NCBI RefSeq assembly: GCF_003797125.1
Contig: NZ_RKKE01000003.1
Span: 310,001 to 374,000 of the forward strand
Source of the DNA: Shewanella frigidimarina
GTDB taxonomy: Bacteria; Pseudomonadota; Gammaproteobacteria; Enterobacterales; Shewanellaceae
Length of the DNA stretch: 64,000 nucleotides
Direction of reading: 5' to 3'
The notes beneath the pieces were generated by a model. The model saw only the letters and a program-made list of their open reading frames with translations, was not told the origin of the DNA and did no database searches. Both the position numbers and the translations under genes were made by a program. The first letter of the stretch is position 1. The number at the start of each line of letters is the position of its first letter. Of this stretch, positions 46,207-56,521 are shown piece after piece.

Positions 46207-48600
46207 ATGTATAAAAGTCTCGTATCTTTGGCCGTTATTGCCAGTATTTCAGCCCCAGTAGCAATCGCTGCAGAAGAAGGTGAAAACCTAGAGCGCATTC
46301 AAGTTATTGGATCGCGTATTGCCCTTCGTACCGCCACAGACAGTGCAACCCCTATCGATATTATTACCTCAGAACAACTTGAAGCAACAGGTATAACCGA
46401 AACCGCTAAGGCATTGCAGTTTGCTGCGCCCAGCTACAGCTTTCCATTCTCGTCAATTACCGATGGCAGCGACGCGGTTCGCCCTGCAAGCTTGCGAGGC
46501 ATGTCACCTGATCACACTTTAGTGTTGGTTAATGGTAAGCGCCGCCATGGTTCAGCATTGGTTCACTTAGCCGGTACTTTAGGCAAAGGTTCATCAAACG
46601 TTGACCTTAACGCCATTCCAATGACTTCAATTAAACGGATTGAAATTTTACGCGACGGTGCATCAGCGCTATACGGCTCTGATGCGATTGCGGGTGTCAT
46701 CAACGTCGTGCTGAAAGACAGCGACGAAGGTGGCAGCATTGCCGCCCAGGTTGGCCAAACCTACGAAGGCGACGGTGAACAAGTACGCCTAGGCATTAAT
46801 CAAGGCTTTAGTTTTAGCCAAGACGGCTTTGTGAATGTGTCTTTAGAAGCACATCAGAAAAATTCAACTAATCGTGCCGGTTTTGATCCACGTCAGCAAT
46901 ACCCGACCCTAGCAGACGGTAGCCTTGATCCACGTGAAGCCACATTCGATCGTAAAAATCATCATGTTGGCGACAGTGATTATGACAACTACGGTTTATT
47001 TTTAAATGCTCAGCAAGGATTAGATACCAACGGTAAGCTTTATGCCTTTGGTGGTATTAGCAAACGCAGCTCAACTTCAGGCGCTTTTTATCGTCGTGCG
47101 TTGGATTCTCGTAACGTTATTGAAGTGTATCCAGATGGCTTTTTACCACAAATAAGCCCAGAAATTATCGATTACTCTTTAGTCACTGGTTATGAGTTTG
47201 AGCTGGGTCAGTGGGAAATTGATTCTTCTGTTGGTTTTGGCAGTAACAGCTTTGAATACAATGTTGAAAACAGTATTAATGCTTCGCTTGGCCCTAACAG
47301 CCCAACAAACTTTGATGCTGGTACATTGTCAACCAGTGAGCTGAATCTAAACTTAGATGCTTCAACCTACTACGATTTTGCCAATGACTCAGACTTACTC
47401 GTAGCAATGGGCATCACATGGCGCGAAAGTGGCTATCAAATTGAAGCTGGCCAAGAAGAATCGTATATCCAAGGCGATTACCAAGATAAATCTGGTGGTA
47501 GTCAGGGATTTGGTGGTTTCACTAAAGAATCTGAAGTAGATGAAGACCGCACAAACCTTGGTTTGTATATCGAACTTGAAAACCAACTTACCGATGACTT
47601 TTATTGGGCGGCAGCCGTTCGTTATGAAGACTATTCAGATTTCGGTGGCAATACCAGTTGGAAATTGTCTGGTCGATATGAGCTAACAGACAGTGTGGCA
47701 CTTCGTTTAACCACCGACACTGGTTTCCGCGCGCCAAGTGTACAGCAGCTTTATTTTACCAACGTATCAACTTTCTTTGATCCAGATCCGGTCACTGGTG
47801 AGTTTATTCCTAGAGAGTCAGGTACTTTTAACCAGTTATCACCGGTTAGAGCAGAGCTAGGAATTCCTGATCTTAAAGCTGAAGTATCACACTCTTATAG
47901 TGCAGGTATTGTTTACACTGGCGACAATGGCTTTGCAGTGACATTAGATGCTTATGAAATCAATGTTGATGACAGAATCATTTTGTCAGGCTCTATCGAC
48001 AAAGAAAGCTCACCTGCCATTGCTGCCATTCTTGAAGGCACCAATGCCGACTCGGCTCGTTTCTTTATGAATGCGGTTGATACTAAAACTCAAGGTGTAG
48101 ACTTAGTTATCACTCAAGGTTTTGACCTTGGTGAATACGGCGATTTAAAAGCAAACCTTGCTTACTCATACAAAGAAACTGAAATTGAGTCAATTTCTTT
48201 GCCTTCGATCCTCAACGGATTAGAAGACGAACTATTTGATAATATTGAAGTCGTTCGCATGACGGAAGCTAATCCGAAAAATACCGCTAACATCGGTTTT
48301 ACTCATCAATATGATGACTTCACCACTAACTTACGTTTCAGTTATTTCGGTGAATATACCGTGGGTTATTCATCTAGTGAAGTGGAATATGGTGCAAGAT
48401 GGACCACTGATTTAAGTACTCGCTACCGTGCAACAGATAATCTTGCTGTTACGTTAGGGGTACAAAACCTGTTTGATACTTATCCAGAGAAACGCCCTGA
48501 GGATAATAATTTTAACGGCATATTTGTATACCCACTGACTAATACTCCATTTGGTTTTAACGGTGGCTACTATTACTTAGATCTACGCTACACCTACTAA
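46207..48600 (+). CDS. TonB-dependent outer-membrane receptor
   Basis: A 797-residue receptor that imports a bound ligand using TonB energy. Signal peptide MYKSLVSLAVIASISAPVAIA; plug domain from about residue 25 with ERIQVIGSRI, ATPIDIITSEQLEATG, RGMSPDHTLVLVNGKRRHG and ILRDGASALYGSDAIAGVIN; then a 22-stranded barrel ending in an aromatic residue (LDLRYTY). I use ATG 46207, which has AGGA 6 nt upstream, not TTG 46201. I see no Fur box comparable to the one at 30841 in its 240-bp upstream gap, so an iron ligand is not indicated. Its place between the mutase gene and the glycogen operon would suit a sugar ligand, but that is a guess. Confidence 0.93.
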   Translation: MYKSLVSLAVIASISAPVAIAAEEGENLERIQVIGSRIALRTATDSATPIDIITSEQLEATGITETAKALQFAAPSYSFPFSSITDGSDAVRPASLRGMSPDHTLVLVNGKRRHGSALVHLAGTLGKGSSNVDLNAIPMTSIKRIEILRDGASALYGSDAIAGVINVVLKDSDEGGSIAAQVGQTYEGDGEQVRLGINQGFSFSQDGFVNVSLEAHQKNSTNRAGFDPRQQYPTLADGSLDPREATFDRKNHHVGDSDYDNYGLFLNAQQGLDTNGKLYAFGGISKRSSTSGAFYRRALDSRNVIEVYPDGFLPQISPEIIDYSLVTGYEFELGQWEIDSSVGFGSNSFEYNVENSINASLGPNSPTNFDAGTLSTSELNLNLDASTYYDFANDSDLLVAMGITWRESGYQIEAGQEESYIQGDYQDKSGGSQGFGGFTKESEVDEDRTNLGLYIELENQLTDDFYWAAAVRYEDYSDFGGNTSWKLSGRYELTDSVALRLTTDTGFRAPSVQQLYFTNVSTFFDPDPVTGEFIPRESGTFNQLSPVRAELGIPDLKAEVSHSYSAGIVYTGDNGFAVTLDAYEINVDDRIILSGSIDKESSPAIAAILEGTNADSARFFMNAVDTKTQGVDLVITQGFDLGEYGDLKANLAYSYKETEIESISLPSILNGLEDELFDNIEVVRMTEANPKNTANIGFTHQYDDFTTNLRFSYFGEYTVGYSSSEVEYGARWTTDLSTRYRATDNLAVTLGVQNLFDTYPEKRPEDNNFNGIFVYPLTNTPFGFNGGYYYLDLRYTY

Positions 48601-48650
48601 ATAATCGTTATTAGTAAGCATTAATCAGCCGATAACTGCGCTGAAAACAA

Positions 48651-48680
48651 AAAGGCCAATCATGTTTGATTGGCTTTTTT
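48651..48680. terminator. Bidirectional terminator between the receptor gene and glgA
   Basis: GGCCAATCA and TGATTGGCT pair around TGTT (one G-U wobble), with A-run before and T-run after, so it ends both the plus-strand receptor transcript and the minus-strand glycogen operon. Confidence 0.85.
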
Positions 48681-48778
48681 ATTACCTCAAGCTGAACAGA
48701 GAACGATTGGTTAATAACATTGGCTTGAGTTGTCTTGCTAACGGACTAATGCTTATTGATCGTGTTTACTGACGATGT

Positions 48779-50494
48779 TTAATGATCATTAGCATTCGTG
48801 ACATAGAGCTTTGCAAGATACTGCTTCGCGACATCGTCCCAGCTAAATCGCTGTTTGGCGGCATTGTGCTTCACCTGTTGCCAAGTATCGCTGCCATATA
48901 ACTCGAACACTTGATTAACGCGTTCAACCAGAGCTTGCGCTTGCGCTGCTAGCGTTTCACCATTAAACACCCAACCACTGACATTATCTATAATCGTGTC
49001 GTTCAATCCACCCACGCCATGAACCAAACAAGGCTGCCCTTCCCGCATTGCCAGCATTTGACTTATTCCGCATGGCTCAAATGAACTTGGCATTAAAAAT
49101 AAACTGCCCGATTGATAAAGTTGCTCAGACAATGCTTCATCATAACCGTGTAAAAACAAAAAGTTATCATAACGCGCCGCTGTAGCCTGCAGTGCCTTAG
49201 CAATATGCAGATCACCGCTACCAAGCAACATAAACACCCCACTCGGTTGATGTCGCTTAAGCGATTCTACTATCACATCTAGCACGGTTTTTGTGGTGGT
49301 TTGACCTTCTGCATCAATAAATGGTTGTAATAAAATTAACATTTTTTGTTCGGTTAAACGTCCAACAAAAGTCAACAGAAAACGGTCTGTATCGGGAACA
49401 ACCTGACTGTTTTTTAGCAACTGGGTGTTGGCCAATAGTGCATGTTTATATTGGCTAATACGGGTGAGCGCAATCGAATCTATCACGTTGACATTAGCAA
49501 CCTTAGCTTGCCATTTAATAAGGGTATTTTCAGCTTTAAGTAATAATGCCGCATAATCATGATGATGAGGTTCATCGGTGTTATTAACCTCATCATAAAC
49601 GCAACCATTAATGATCCCGACTAACTTGCCTTGCTGACATTTAGCATTTAAGTCGTTCTCTAAACCTTCTCCACCAAAAAAACCTTTAATATAGTCAGAT
49701 GGTATTAGCACTTCTCGAGCATAGGTCGGTGACACCAAATGCACTTTGTCACTCAGTACAATCCCCATTCTCATGGGATTGATGCAATTGTCATAACGAG
49801 GATCAAACAAGCTGTTATCCGCAATTGGATTTAACTTACCCATATATTGCGGAAACCAATGGCCGAATGAAGAATCATCTCCGGTAAAGGGGCGGATCCC
49901 TTGTAATGCCAAGTTGTGAATCGTAAATACACAAGGTAAAGCCTTTAAGACTGCAAATTCATCAACACAACTGCGAAGCATTGCCACCATGGCGGTGTGC
50001 CAGTCGTGAAGGTGTAACACATCAACACGCGGTAATACTCCTTGCACTAAACTAGTGGCAACACAGAGTGAAAACAAGGCAAACTTTGTCGCGTCTTCGG
50101 CAAAAGGTCTGTCGGCGGAACCGTCACAATAGACTTTACCGTGATGGTTAAATAATGGATGATCAAATAAATAAATTTGCGCTATTGAATCGTCAGCATC
50201 AGTTTGGCTGACCGCTGCTATGTCATCTTTGTTTTGCGGCCTAGGCATTCGATACACAGCTACAGTGTGGTGTTCACCAGCAAAGCACACCTCAATATCA
50301 ACCATATGCATAGCATGATATCGCTGGGCCAAAAAACCATAATTTGGCATAGCAACATCGGCTATCACTTCAAATATGGCTAATGCAGGGGGCAAATCGC
50401 GGATAACATCCGCCATGCCACCCACCTTAACGCCGTGCAGTGCATCGTTTTCTGCTGCCACCAGCAGTACTCGCTTTACACTATCTTGAGTCAT
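48779..50494 (-). CDS. glgA: Glycogen synthase (GT5, ADP-glucose)
   Basis: Adds glucose from ADP-glucose to growing alpha-1,4-glucan. The donor/acceptor motif near the start is KVGGMADVIRDLPPAL (the K-x-G-G loop). The second domain carries FVGRLTEQKM, LGSGD and SSFEPCGISQMLAMREG with the catalytic-site Glu. At 571 residues it is longer than the E. coli enzyme (477) through insertions in the middle of the first domain. It is the last gene of the operon: glgC ends 9 bp before it, and the AAGGA ribosome binding site overlaps the glgC stop. Confidence 0.95.
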   Translation of the reverse strand: MTQDSVKRVLLVAAENDALHGVKVGGMADVIRDLPPALAIFEVIADVAMPNYGFLAQRYHAMHMVDIEVCFAGEHHTVAVYRMPRPQNKDDIAAVSQTDADDSIAQIYLFDHPLFNHHGKVYCDGSADRPFAEDATKFALFSLCVATSLVQGVLPRVDVLHLHDWHTAMVAMLRSCVDEFAVLKALPCVFTIHNLALQGIRPFTGDDSSFGHWFPQYMGKLNPIADNSLFDPRYDNCINPMRMGIVLSDKVHLVSPTYAREVLIPSDYIKGFFGGEGLENDLNAKCQQGKLVGIINGCVYDEVNNTDEPHHHDYAALLLKAENTLIKWQAKVANVNVIDSIALTRISQYKHALLANTQLLKNSQVVPDTDRFLLTFVGRLTEQKMLILLQPFIDAEGQTTTKTVLDVIVESLKRHQPSGVFMLLGSGDLHIAKALQATAARYDNFLFLHGYDEALSEQLYQSGSLFLMPSSFEPCGISQMLAMREGQPCLVHGVGGLNDTIIDNVSGWVFNGETLAAQAQALVERVNQVFELYGSDTWQQVKHNAAKQRFSWDDVAKQYLAKLYVTNANDH

Positions 50495-50503
50495 TTACAG
50501 TCC

Positions 50504-51766
50504 TTATTCGTAGCCAACAGGTAAACCCAACATTTTCCGTGTTACTAAAGTAACGCCTTTTTCGGATACCCTAAAACCCTTAGCCCTATCGTGATCATGA
50601 TTATAACCAATCACCATTCCTTCAGGGATGATACAACCTCGATCTAAAATGGCATTTTGGATTTTACAGTTCTTCAATACCACCACATCGGGTAATAAAA
50701 CCGAGTCTTTTACAAACGAATAAGAACATACCCTCACTTCATCAAACAACACACAACGTTTAACTTTAGCACCTGAAATAATACAGCCACCGGAAACGAT
50801 AGAGTCCACAGCCATACCGCGCCTATCATCATCATCAAACACAAATTTAGCGGGTGGTAACTGCTCTTGATAGGTCCAAATTGGCCACTTTGCATCATAA
50901 AGGTTGAGTGGCGGTGTGGGTAATAACAGTTCCATGTTTGCTTGAAAAAACGAATCTAATGTCCCAACATCACGCCAATATGAAGGCTGTCCAGCAACCG
51001 CACTGGAAAATGGAAATGCAAACACTTTGTGATTTTCAATAATGGCTGGAATGATGTCTTTGCCAAAGTCACGATCTGATTTTTCGTTATTGGCATCTTT
51101 TTTTAACTGTTCAAATAAAAACTTAGTGTTGAATACATAGTTGCCCATAGAAGCTAAACACATTGTTGGATCGCTTGGTATCGGTTTAGGCTCAGCTGGT
51201 TTTTCTTCAAAGCCAATCACCCGATGCTCGCTATCAACTTCCATCACCCCAAAAGCTCCAGCGGCTTCATCAATAGGTGTTTCTAAACAGCACACCGTCA
51301 TTTCAGCACCTGATTCTGCATGGGCAGCTAACAAGCCGGCATAGTCCATACGATATATATGGTCACCAGATAGGATCATCACATATTTCGGAATTTCCTG
51401 TCTAATAATATCAATATTTTGGAATACGGCATCTGCAGTACCTTGATACCAGTTACCTGATGTTTGTTGAGAAGCCGGTAGTATTTCAACCGACTCCCCT
51501 AGCTCTTTTTTAAAATGTCCCCAGCCACGAGTAACATGACGAATTAATGAATGCGACTTATATTGTGTCACCACCCCCACGCGGCGTATTCCGGAGTTAA
51601 TACAGTTTGATAATGGAAAATCAATAATCCGATATTTACCCCCAAAATAGAGTGCGGGCTTAGCGCGCCAATCGGTTAATTCGTACAAGCGAGAACCACG
51701 TCCACCCGCTAAAATCAACGCATAGGTATCACGGGTTAAATTACTAATATAACGAATATTACTCAT
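50504..51766 (-). CDS. glgC: Glucose-1-phosphate adenylyltransferase
   Basis: Makes ADP-glucose from ATP and glucose 1-phosphate, the committed step of glycogen synthesis. Nucleotide-binding loop [16 protein letters not shown] near residues 17-30, then [30 protein letters not shown] allosteric and catalytic region, [22 protein letters not shown] with the metal-binding Asp, and the C-terminal left-handed beta-helix. Length is 420 residues. GGAG stands 7 nt before the ATG. It lies 95 bp after glgP, the widest gap inside the operon. Confidence 0.97.
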   Translation of the reverse strand: MSNIRYISNLTRDTYALILAGGRGSRLYELTDWRAKPALYFGGKYRIIDFPLSNCINSGIRRVGVVTQYKSHSLIRHVTRGWGHFKKELGESVEILPASQQTSGNWYQGTADAVFQNIDIIRQEIPKYVMILSGDHIYRMDYAGLLAAHAESGAEMTVCCLETPIDEAAGAFGVMEVDSEHRVIGFEEKPAEPKPIPSDPTMCLASMGNYVFNTKFLFEQLKKDANNEKSDRDFGKDIIPAIIENHKVFAFPFSSAVAGQPSYWRDVGTLDSFFQANMELLLPTPPLNLYDAKWPIWTYQEQLPPAKFVFDDDDRRGMAVDSIVSGGCIISGAKVKRCVLFDEVRVCSYSFVKDSVLLPDVVVLKNCKIQNAILDRGCIIPEGMVIGYNHDHDRAKGFRVSEKGVTLVTRKMLGLPVGYE

Positions 51767-51861
51767 AAGCAGACTCCATTTTGCTATCTAATATAGCCAT
51801 TAATAAATAAACATTGATACATGATTTATCTTATTTGTGGCATCACATCACTTTCCCTGTT

Positions 51862-54378
51862 TTACTTTTTCATCCAAATTTCGTCGCGGTAGCCCGCTAT
51901 GGTGTTGTCGCTTGAAAAACGCCCGCTTGCAGCGGTATTTTTAATACTCATTTCTTGCCAACTATCTTGATCAAGATAGGTTTTTGCCACCAGCGCTTGT
52001 GCTTGGCAATAACTGTCAAAATCAGCGGCCGTCATCCATTGATCATTAGGGTCGATAATCGAGGCAATAATGCTGTCGAAAATCCCCGGTTCGACCAAAT
52101 TAAAATGACCACTTTTTAACATATTCATCACCCCTTGAAAGGCTGGCGAATGTTCAATAATGTGCTGAGGTTGGTAATCCATACGAGCTTGCGTTACTTG
52201 ACTAGCATTTAAGCCAAATAAGAAGAAGTTTTCATGGCCAACCTCTTCAAGCATTTCAATATTGGCGCCATCTAATGTGCCAATAGTCAAGGCACCATTC
52301 ATCATGAATTTCATGTTGCCTGTACCTGAAGCTTCTTTACCCGCTGTTGATATTTGCTCAGATAAATCAGTGCCCGGACAAATTTTCTCCATCGCACTGA
52401 CGTTGTAGTTAGGTATAAATGCCATGCGTAAATATGGCGTAACAAGAGGATCTGAATTCACCATATGGGCTACATTATTGGCCAACTTAATAATCTGTTT
52501 TGCCATGGCATATCCAGGGGCTGCTTTTCCACCAATTAACACGCAACGTGGCACCATATCCTGCGTGTCGCCATTAAGAATACGGCGATATAAATGGATA
52601 ACATGTAGAATATTCATCAATTGGCGTTTGTATTCGTGAATACGCTTAACTTGCACATCGAACATCATCTTTGAATCAAATTCGACGCCACACTGCTGTT
52701 TCACAAATTGAGTTAATGATTGTTTATTCTCAAATTTTACCAGGGCCCATTCTTCAACAAATGCTTTGTCACTGATACAGTCATTTAGCCCCTTAAGGCG
52801 TGACAAATCCTTAATCCAATCATTGCCTAAACGACTGCAAATCAACGAAGATAATTTAGGGTTACAAAATGCTAGCCAACGTCTAGGGGTTACACCGTTA
52901 GTTTTGTTATTAAACTTGTTAGGCCATAATTGATAGAAGTTATTAAATAACCCCTCTTTGAGTAACTGAGTATGTAACCCTGCCACACCATTAACAGAGA
53001 AACTGGCAACGATGGCTAAGTAGGCCATACGAACTTGCTGTTCTCCGCCCTCTTCAATAATTGACATCTCAGTTAGCTTTTGAATGTCACCAGGCCAATG
53101 ATGTGCCACCAACTCTAAATACCGTGCATTAATCTCAAAGATGATTTCGACAATACGAGGAAGCATATTTTTCATCATAGGAACTGACCAACGCTCTAAT
53201 GCCTCTGGCAATAAAGTATGATTGGTATATGCCATCGACTGACTTGTAATTGCCCACGCTGCGTTCCAACTTAAGCCATATTGATCAAGCAACAATCGCA
53301 TCAATTCAGGCACCGCAATGCTAGGATGAGTATCATTAAGCTGCATTACGTTAAGCTCACTGAAGTGGCTAAAATCTTCACCAAACTTGTTCACATAACG
53401 GATTAATAGGTCCTGTAAACTGGCTGAAGATAAAAAATATTGTTGCTTCAGCCGTAACTCTTTACCATTAACGCTAGCGTCATTGGGATACAACACCATG
53501 GTAATTTGTTCAGCCAAGTTTTTAGTCGCTACCGCTTCTGCATAATCACCTTCGTTAAACTCTGTTAAATCGAAATCATCATTGGCTTCCGCTTTCCACA
53601 AACGTAAGGTGTTAATACGATTATTTTTATAACCAGGAATAGGCATATCATATGGAATAGCTAATACTTTTTGAGTGTTAACCAAAACATGATGCCGATG
53701 TCCCTGCTTAAAAGAATGGGTTTCGGTATGGCCATAAAAAGGGACAGAAACAATATGATTAGAAATTCGGACTTCCCAGGGATTACCATTTCGTAACCAA
53801 CGATCGGGTCGCTCTACCTGATAGCCATCTATTATTTTTTGTACAAACATGCCGTATTGATATCGGATACCATAACCTGTAACGGGTAAATCCAAACTAG
53901 CACAACTGTCGAGAAAACAAGCCGCTAAGCGTCCAAGTCCACCATTTCCTAACCCTGCATCATGCTCAACTTGTTCAATATGTTCTAAATTAGTGGCGTA
54001 CTCTGTGAGTACTTGTTGAGCATCCTCGGTAATGTCTAAACTTAATAATGCATTGCCTAATGCTCGGCCCATCAGAAACTCTAATGACAAATAGGCCACT
54101 TGTTTTTGTTGATATTGATTATCCTTGAGCCGTGTTTGTCGCCAGTCATCAAGCATTTGTTCCTTAACGCTTTGTGCTAAGGCATTAAACAATTCATGTT
54201 TATCGTGATCGTCTCTACATAACTCGTAGCGCATATGTCTTGCTAATAAGGCTTTTAAGCTATCGCAAGGTTCTTCGTGAGAACAATCTTGTTCGTCTAT
54301 TAATATCTCGGCAGTGACTTCAACTTTACTATTGGTTTTACTGATATTATCACTGGCGTTATCTTTCGCTGTGGTCAT
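51862..54378 (-). CDS. glgP: Glycogen phosphorylase
   Basis: Releases glucose 1-phosphate from glycogen ends with a PLP cofactor. The PLP lysine lies in EASGTGNMKFMMNGALTIGT near the C-terminal third. The N-terminal part contains LEFLMGRALGNALL and DAGLGNGGLGRLAACFLDS, standard for the family. I start at ATG 54378 (838 residues), which has AAGGAG 6 nt before it, rather than the preceding TTG; the first about 30 residues are polar and not conserved. The start overlaps the glgX stop by 1 nt (TGATG). Confidence 0.96.
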   Translation of the reverse strand: MTTAKDNASDNISKTNSKVEVTAEILIDEQDCSHEEPCDSLKALLARHMRYELCRDDHDKHELFNALAQSVKEQMLDDWRQTRLKDNQYQQKQVAYLSLEFLMGRALGNALLSLDITEDAQQVLTEYATNLEHIEQVEHDAGLGNGGLGRLAACFLDSCASLDLPVTGYGIRYQYGMFVQKIIDGYQVERPDRWLRNGNPWEVRISNHIVSVPFYGHTETHSFKQGHRHHVLVNTQKVLAIPYDMPIPGYKNNRINTLRLWKAEANDDFDLTEFNEGDYAEAVATKNLAEQITMVLYPNDASVNGKELRLKQQYFLSSASLQDLLIRYVNKFGEDFSHFSELNVMQLNDTHPSIAVPELMRLLLDQYGLSWNAAWAITSQSMAYTNHTLLPEALERWSVPMMKNMLPRIVEIIFEINARYLELVAHHWPGDIQKLTEMSIIEEGGEQQVRMAYLAIVASFSVNGVAGLHTQLLKEGLFNNFYQLWPNKFNNKTNGVTPRRWLAFCNPKLSSLICSRLGNDWIKDLSRLKGLNDCISDKAFVEEWALVKFENKQSLTQFVKQQCGVEFDSKMMFDVQVKRIHEYKRQLMNILHVIHLYRRILNGDTQDMVPRCVLIGGKAAPGYAMAKQIIKLANNVAHMVNSDPLVTPYLRMAFIPNYNVSAMEKICPGTDLSEQISTAGKEASGTGNMKFMMNGALTIGTLDGANIEMLEEVGHENFFLFGLNASQVTQARMDYQPQHIIEHSPAFQGVMNMLKSGHFNLVEPGIFDSIIASIIDPNDQWMTAADFDSYCQAQALVAKTYLDQDSWQEMSIKNTAASGRFSSDNTIAGYRDEIWMKK

Positions 54379-56477
54379 CAATTGCTCCTTGTAAACTCGG
54401 TATGGAATAGGATTAAACTACGACTCATTAAACTGACTTGCTGATCCTCATCCACTGAAGGCTCACTTTCTTGGGTATGTAATAAACAATGCCAATATCG
54501 AAGATGAGGTAATTGGGGCAGAGTAAAGGTATGTGCTAACTCGTCTGTATTAATCATCAATAACAATGCTTCTGTACTCTCAGCGACAGCGCCAACATCA
54601 GCATGAGCTAAATTTCCCGTTAAGATGACACTCAAAGTCCGGATTTGATACTCACCCCAATGGCATTTGTTCATCACCTCACCCTGGCGGTTAAACCACG
54701 CTAGACCATTATCGAATAGTGCTTCAGGTTTATGAATAAATGCTTGATGACATAACATAGGAAAGCGTTTACGTAAGGTGATCAACTGAGCGGTAAAATT
54801 CACCAATGACCAATCTATTTGTTGCCAATCGAACCAACCAATAGGATTGTCTTGGCAATAGGCATTGTTATTACCTTGCTGAGTTTGGCTAGATTCATCG
54901 CCGGCCAACAACATTGGCACCCCCTGAGACAGCAACAAACACGTTAATAAGTTACGTTTTTGTCGGCTGCGGATTGCATTAATATCGACATCGTCGCACT
55001 CACCTTCTATGCCGTAATTGCTGCTACAGTTTTCTTGATGACCATCGCGATTTTCTTCACCGTTGGCCAAGTTATGACGATCACGGTAACTGACCAAATC
55101 ATGCAAACTAAAACCATCATGGCTAGTAATAAAATTGATGCTGGCGGCAGGGCCACGACCGTTATGTTCGAAAAAATCGCTTGAACCGTGGAACCGCTTG
55201 GCAAACTCAGGTGATAAACCACTGTCGCCACGCCAGAATTTGCGCATAGCATCTCTATAACGGTCATTCCACTCACTGAATGCCACTGGGTAATTGCCTA
55301 ACTGATACCCCCCTGGGCCAATGTCCCACGGCTCAGCAATCAATTTGACTTTGCACAACACAGGATCTTGAGTGATGGCATCAAAAAAGCCACTTCCACG
55401 ATCAAAACCATAAGCTTCTCGTCCAAGGCAACTGGCTAAATCAAATCTAAACCCATCCACTCCCATCACTTCTACCCAGTAGCGCAGCGAATCCATGACC
55501 AGCATCAGCACTTGGGGATGATTAAGGTTGAAAGTATTACCGCAGCCAGTATCGTTAATGTTGAAACGTTTTTCATTGGGTAATAACCGATAGTAGCTAG
55601 CATTATCGATACCACGAAAACTGAAAGTGGGTCCCAAATGGTTTCCTTCGGCGGTATGGTTAAAAACCACATCGAGGATCACTTCAATCCCAGCAAGATG
55701 AAGTGTAGAAACCATTCGTCTGAATTCGCCAATATCTCCCTCATCCGATAAATAAGCAGAATGTGGAGCCATAAAAGCAATGCTGTTGTAACCCCAGTAA
55801 TTAGTCAGGCCTTTTTGCACCAAAAAGGGTTCATCAAAAAAGCCATGCACGGGTAACAACTCTATGCAGGTAATCCCTAAGTTTTGTAAATAGTCGATTA
55901 TCGGTTGGCTAGCTAACCCAGCAAACGTCCCTTGTTGGGACAATTGAATATTGGGGTGCTGTTGAGTAAAACCCTTTACATGAGTCTCGAATATGATGCT
56001 TCTAGCGAGACTAATATTAAGGGGTGCAATTGGAATATCGTTTACAAATCGACTGTCTGACACCATACATTTGGGCATGTATGGTGCGCTGTCTTGAGTA
56101 TCAAATGACAAATCTTCATTTAAGGCATCAATGTCATAACCATAAATCGCAGGGTGGTATGTCACTTCCCCGACTAATCTTTTGGCGTAAGGATCGAGCA
56201 GAAATTTATGATGATTAAAACGGTGCCCGAGTTCAGGCTGGTAAGGCCCAAAAACTCGATAGCCATAAAGCAGTCCCGCTTTAGCACCCGATAAGTGGCA
56301 ATGCCAAATTTGTCGTGTTTGATGCTGCATAATGTATTGCGCTATTTCAACACAGCCTGTGGAGTCAAAAATACACAGCACTACTTTTGTTGCATGCGCC
56401 GAAAATAACGAAAAATTCACCCCGTTATCATCGAGTGTTGCCCCAAGTGGATAAGGATAACCGCTGGTCATATCCAT
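54378..56477 (-). CDS. glgX: Glycogen debranching enzyme (isoamylase type)
   Basis: Hydrolyses alpha-1,6 branches left after phosphorylase action (GH13_11). An N-terminal CBM48 domain (YPLGATLDDNGVNFSLFSA) is followed by the barrel, with DVVFNHTAEG, the nucleophile Asp in GFRFDLASCLG, the acid Glu in LIAEPWD, and FITSHDG. Length is 699 residues. ATG 56477 is preceded by AAGGG. It overlaps glgP and follows glgB after 44 bp. Confidence 0.96.
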   Translation of the reverse strand: MDMTSGYPYPLGATLDDNGVNFSLFSAHATKVVLCIFDSTGCVEIAQYIMQHQTRQIWHCHLSGAKAGLLYGYRVFGPYQPELGHRFNHHKFLLDPYAKRLVGEVTYHPAIYGYDIDALNEDLSFDTQDSAPYMPKCMVSDSRFVNDIPIAPLNISLARSIIFETHVKGFTQQHPNIQLSQQGTFAGLASQPIIDYLQNLGITCIELLPVHGFFDEPFLVQKGLTNYWGYNSIAFMAPHSAYLSDEGDIGEFRRMVSTLHLAGIEVILDVVFNHTAEGNHLGPTFSFRGIDNASYYRLLPNEKRFNINDTGCGNTFNLNHPQVLMLVMDSLRYWVEVMGVDGFRFDLASCLGREAYGFDRGSGFFDAITQDPVLCKVKLIAEPWDIGPGGYQLGNYPVAFSEWNDRYRDAMRKFWRGDSGLSPEFAKRFHGSSDFFEHNGRGPAASINFITSHDGFSLHDLVSYRDRHNLANGEENRDGHQENCSSNYGIEGECDDVDINAIRSRQKRNLLTCLLLSQGVPMLLAGDESSQTQQGNNNAYCQDNPIGWFDWQQIDWSLVNFTAQLITLRKRFPMLCHQAFIHKPEALFDNGLAWFNRQGEVMNKCHWGEYQIRTLSVILTGNLAHADVGAVAESTEALLLMINTDELAHTFTLPQLPHLRYWHCLLHTQESEPSVDEDQQVSLMSRSLILFHTEFTRSN

Positions 56478-56521
56478 ATAACATGCCCTTGTAAAGTTGA
56501 AACCATTATTTCGTCACCCAC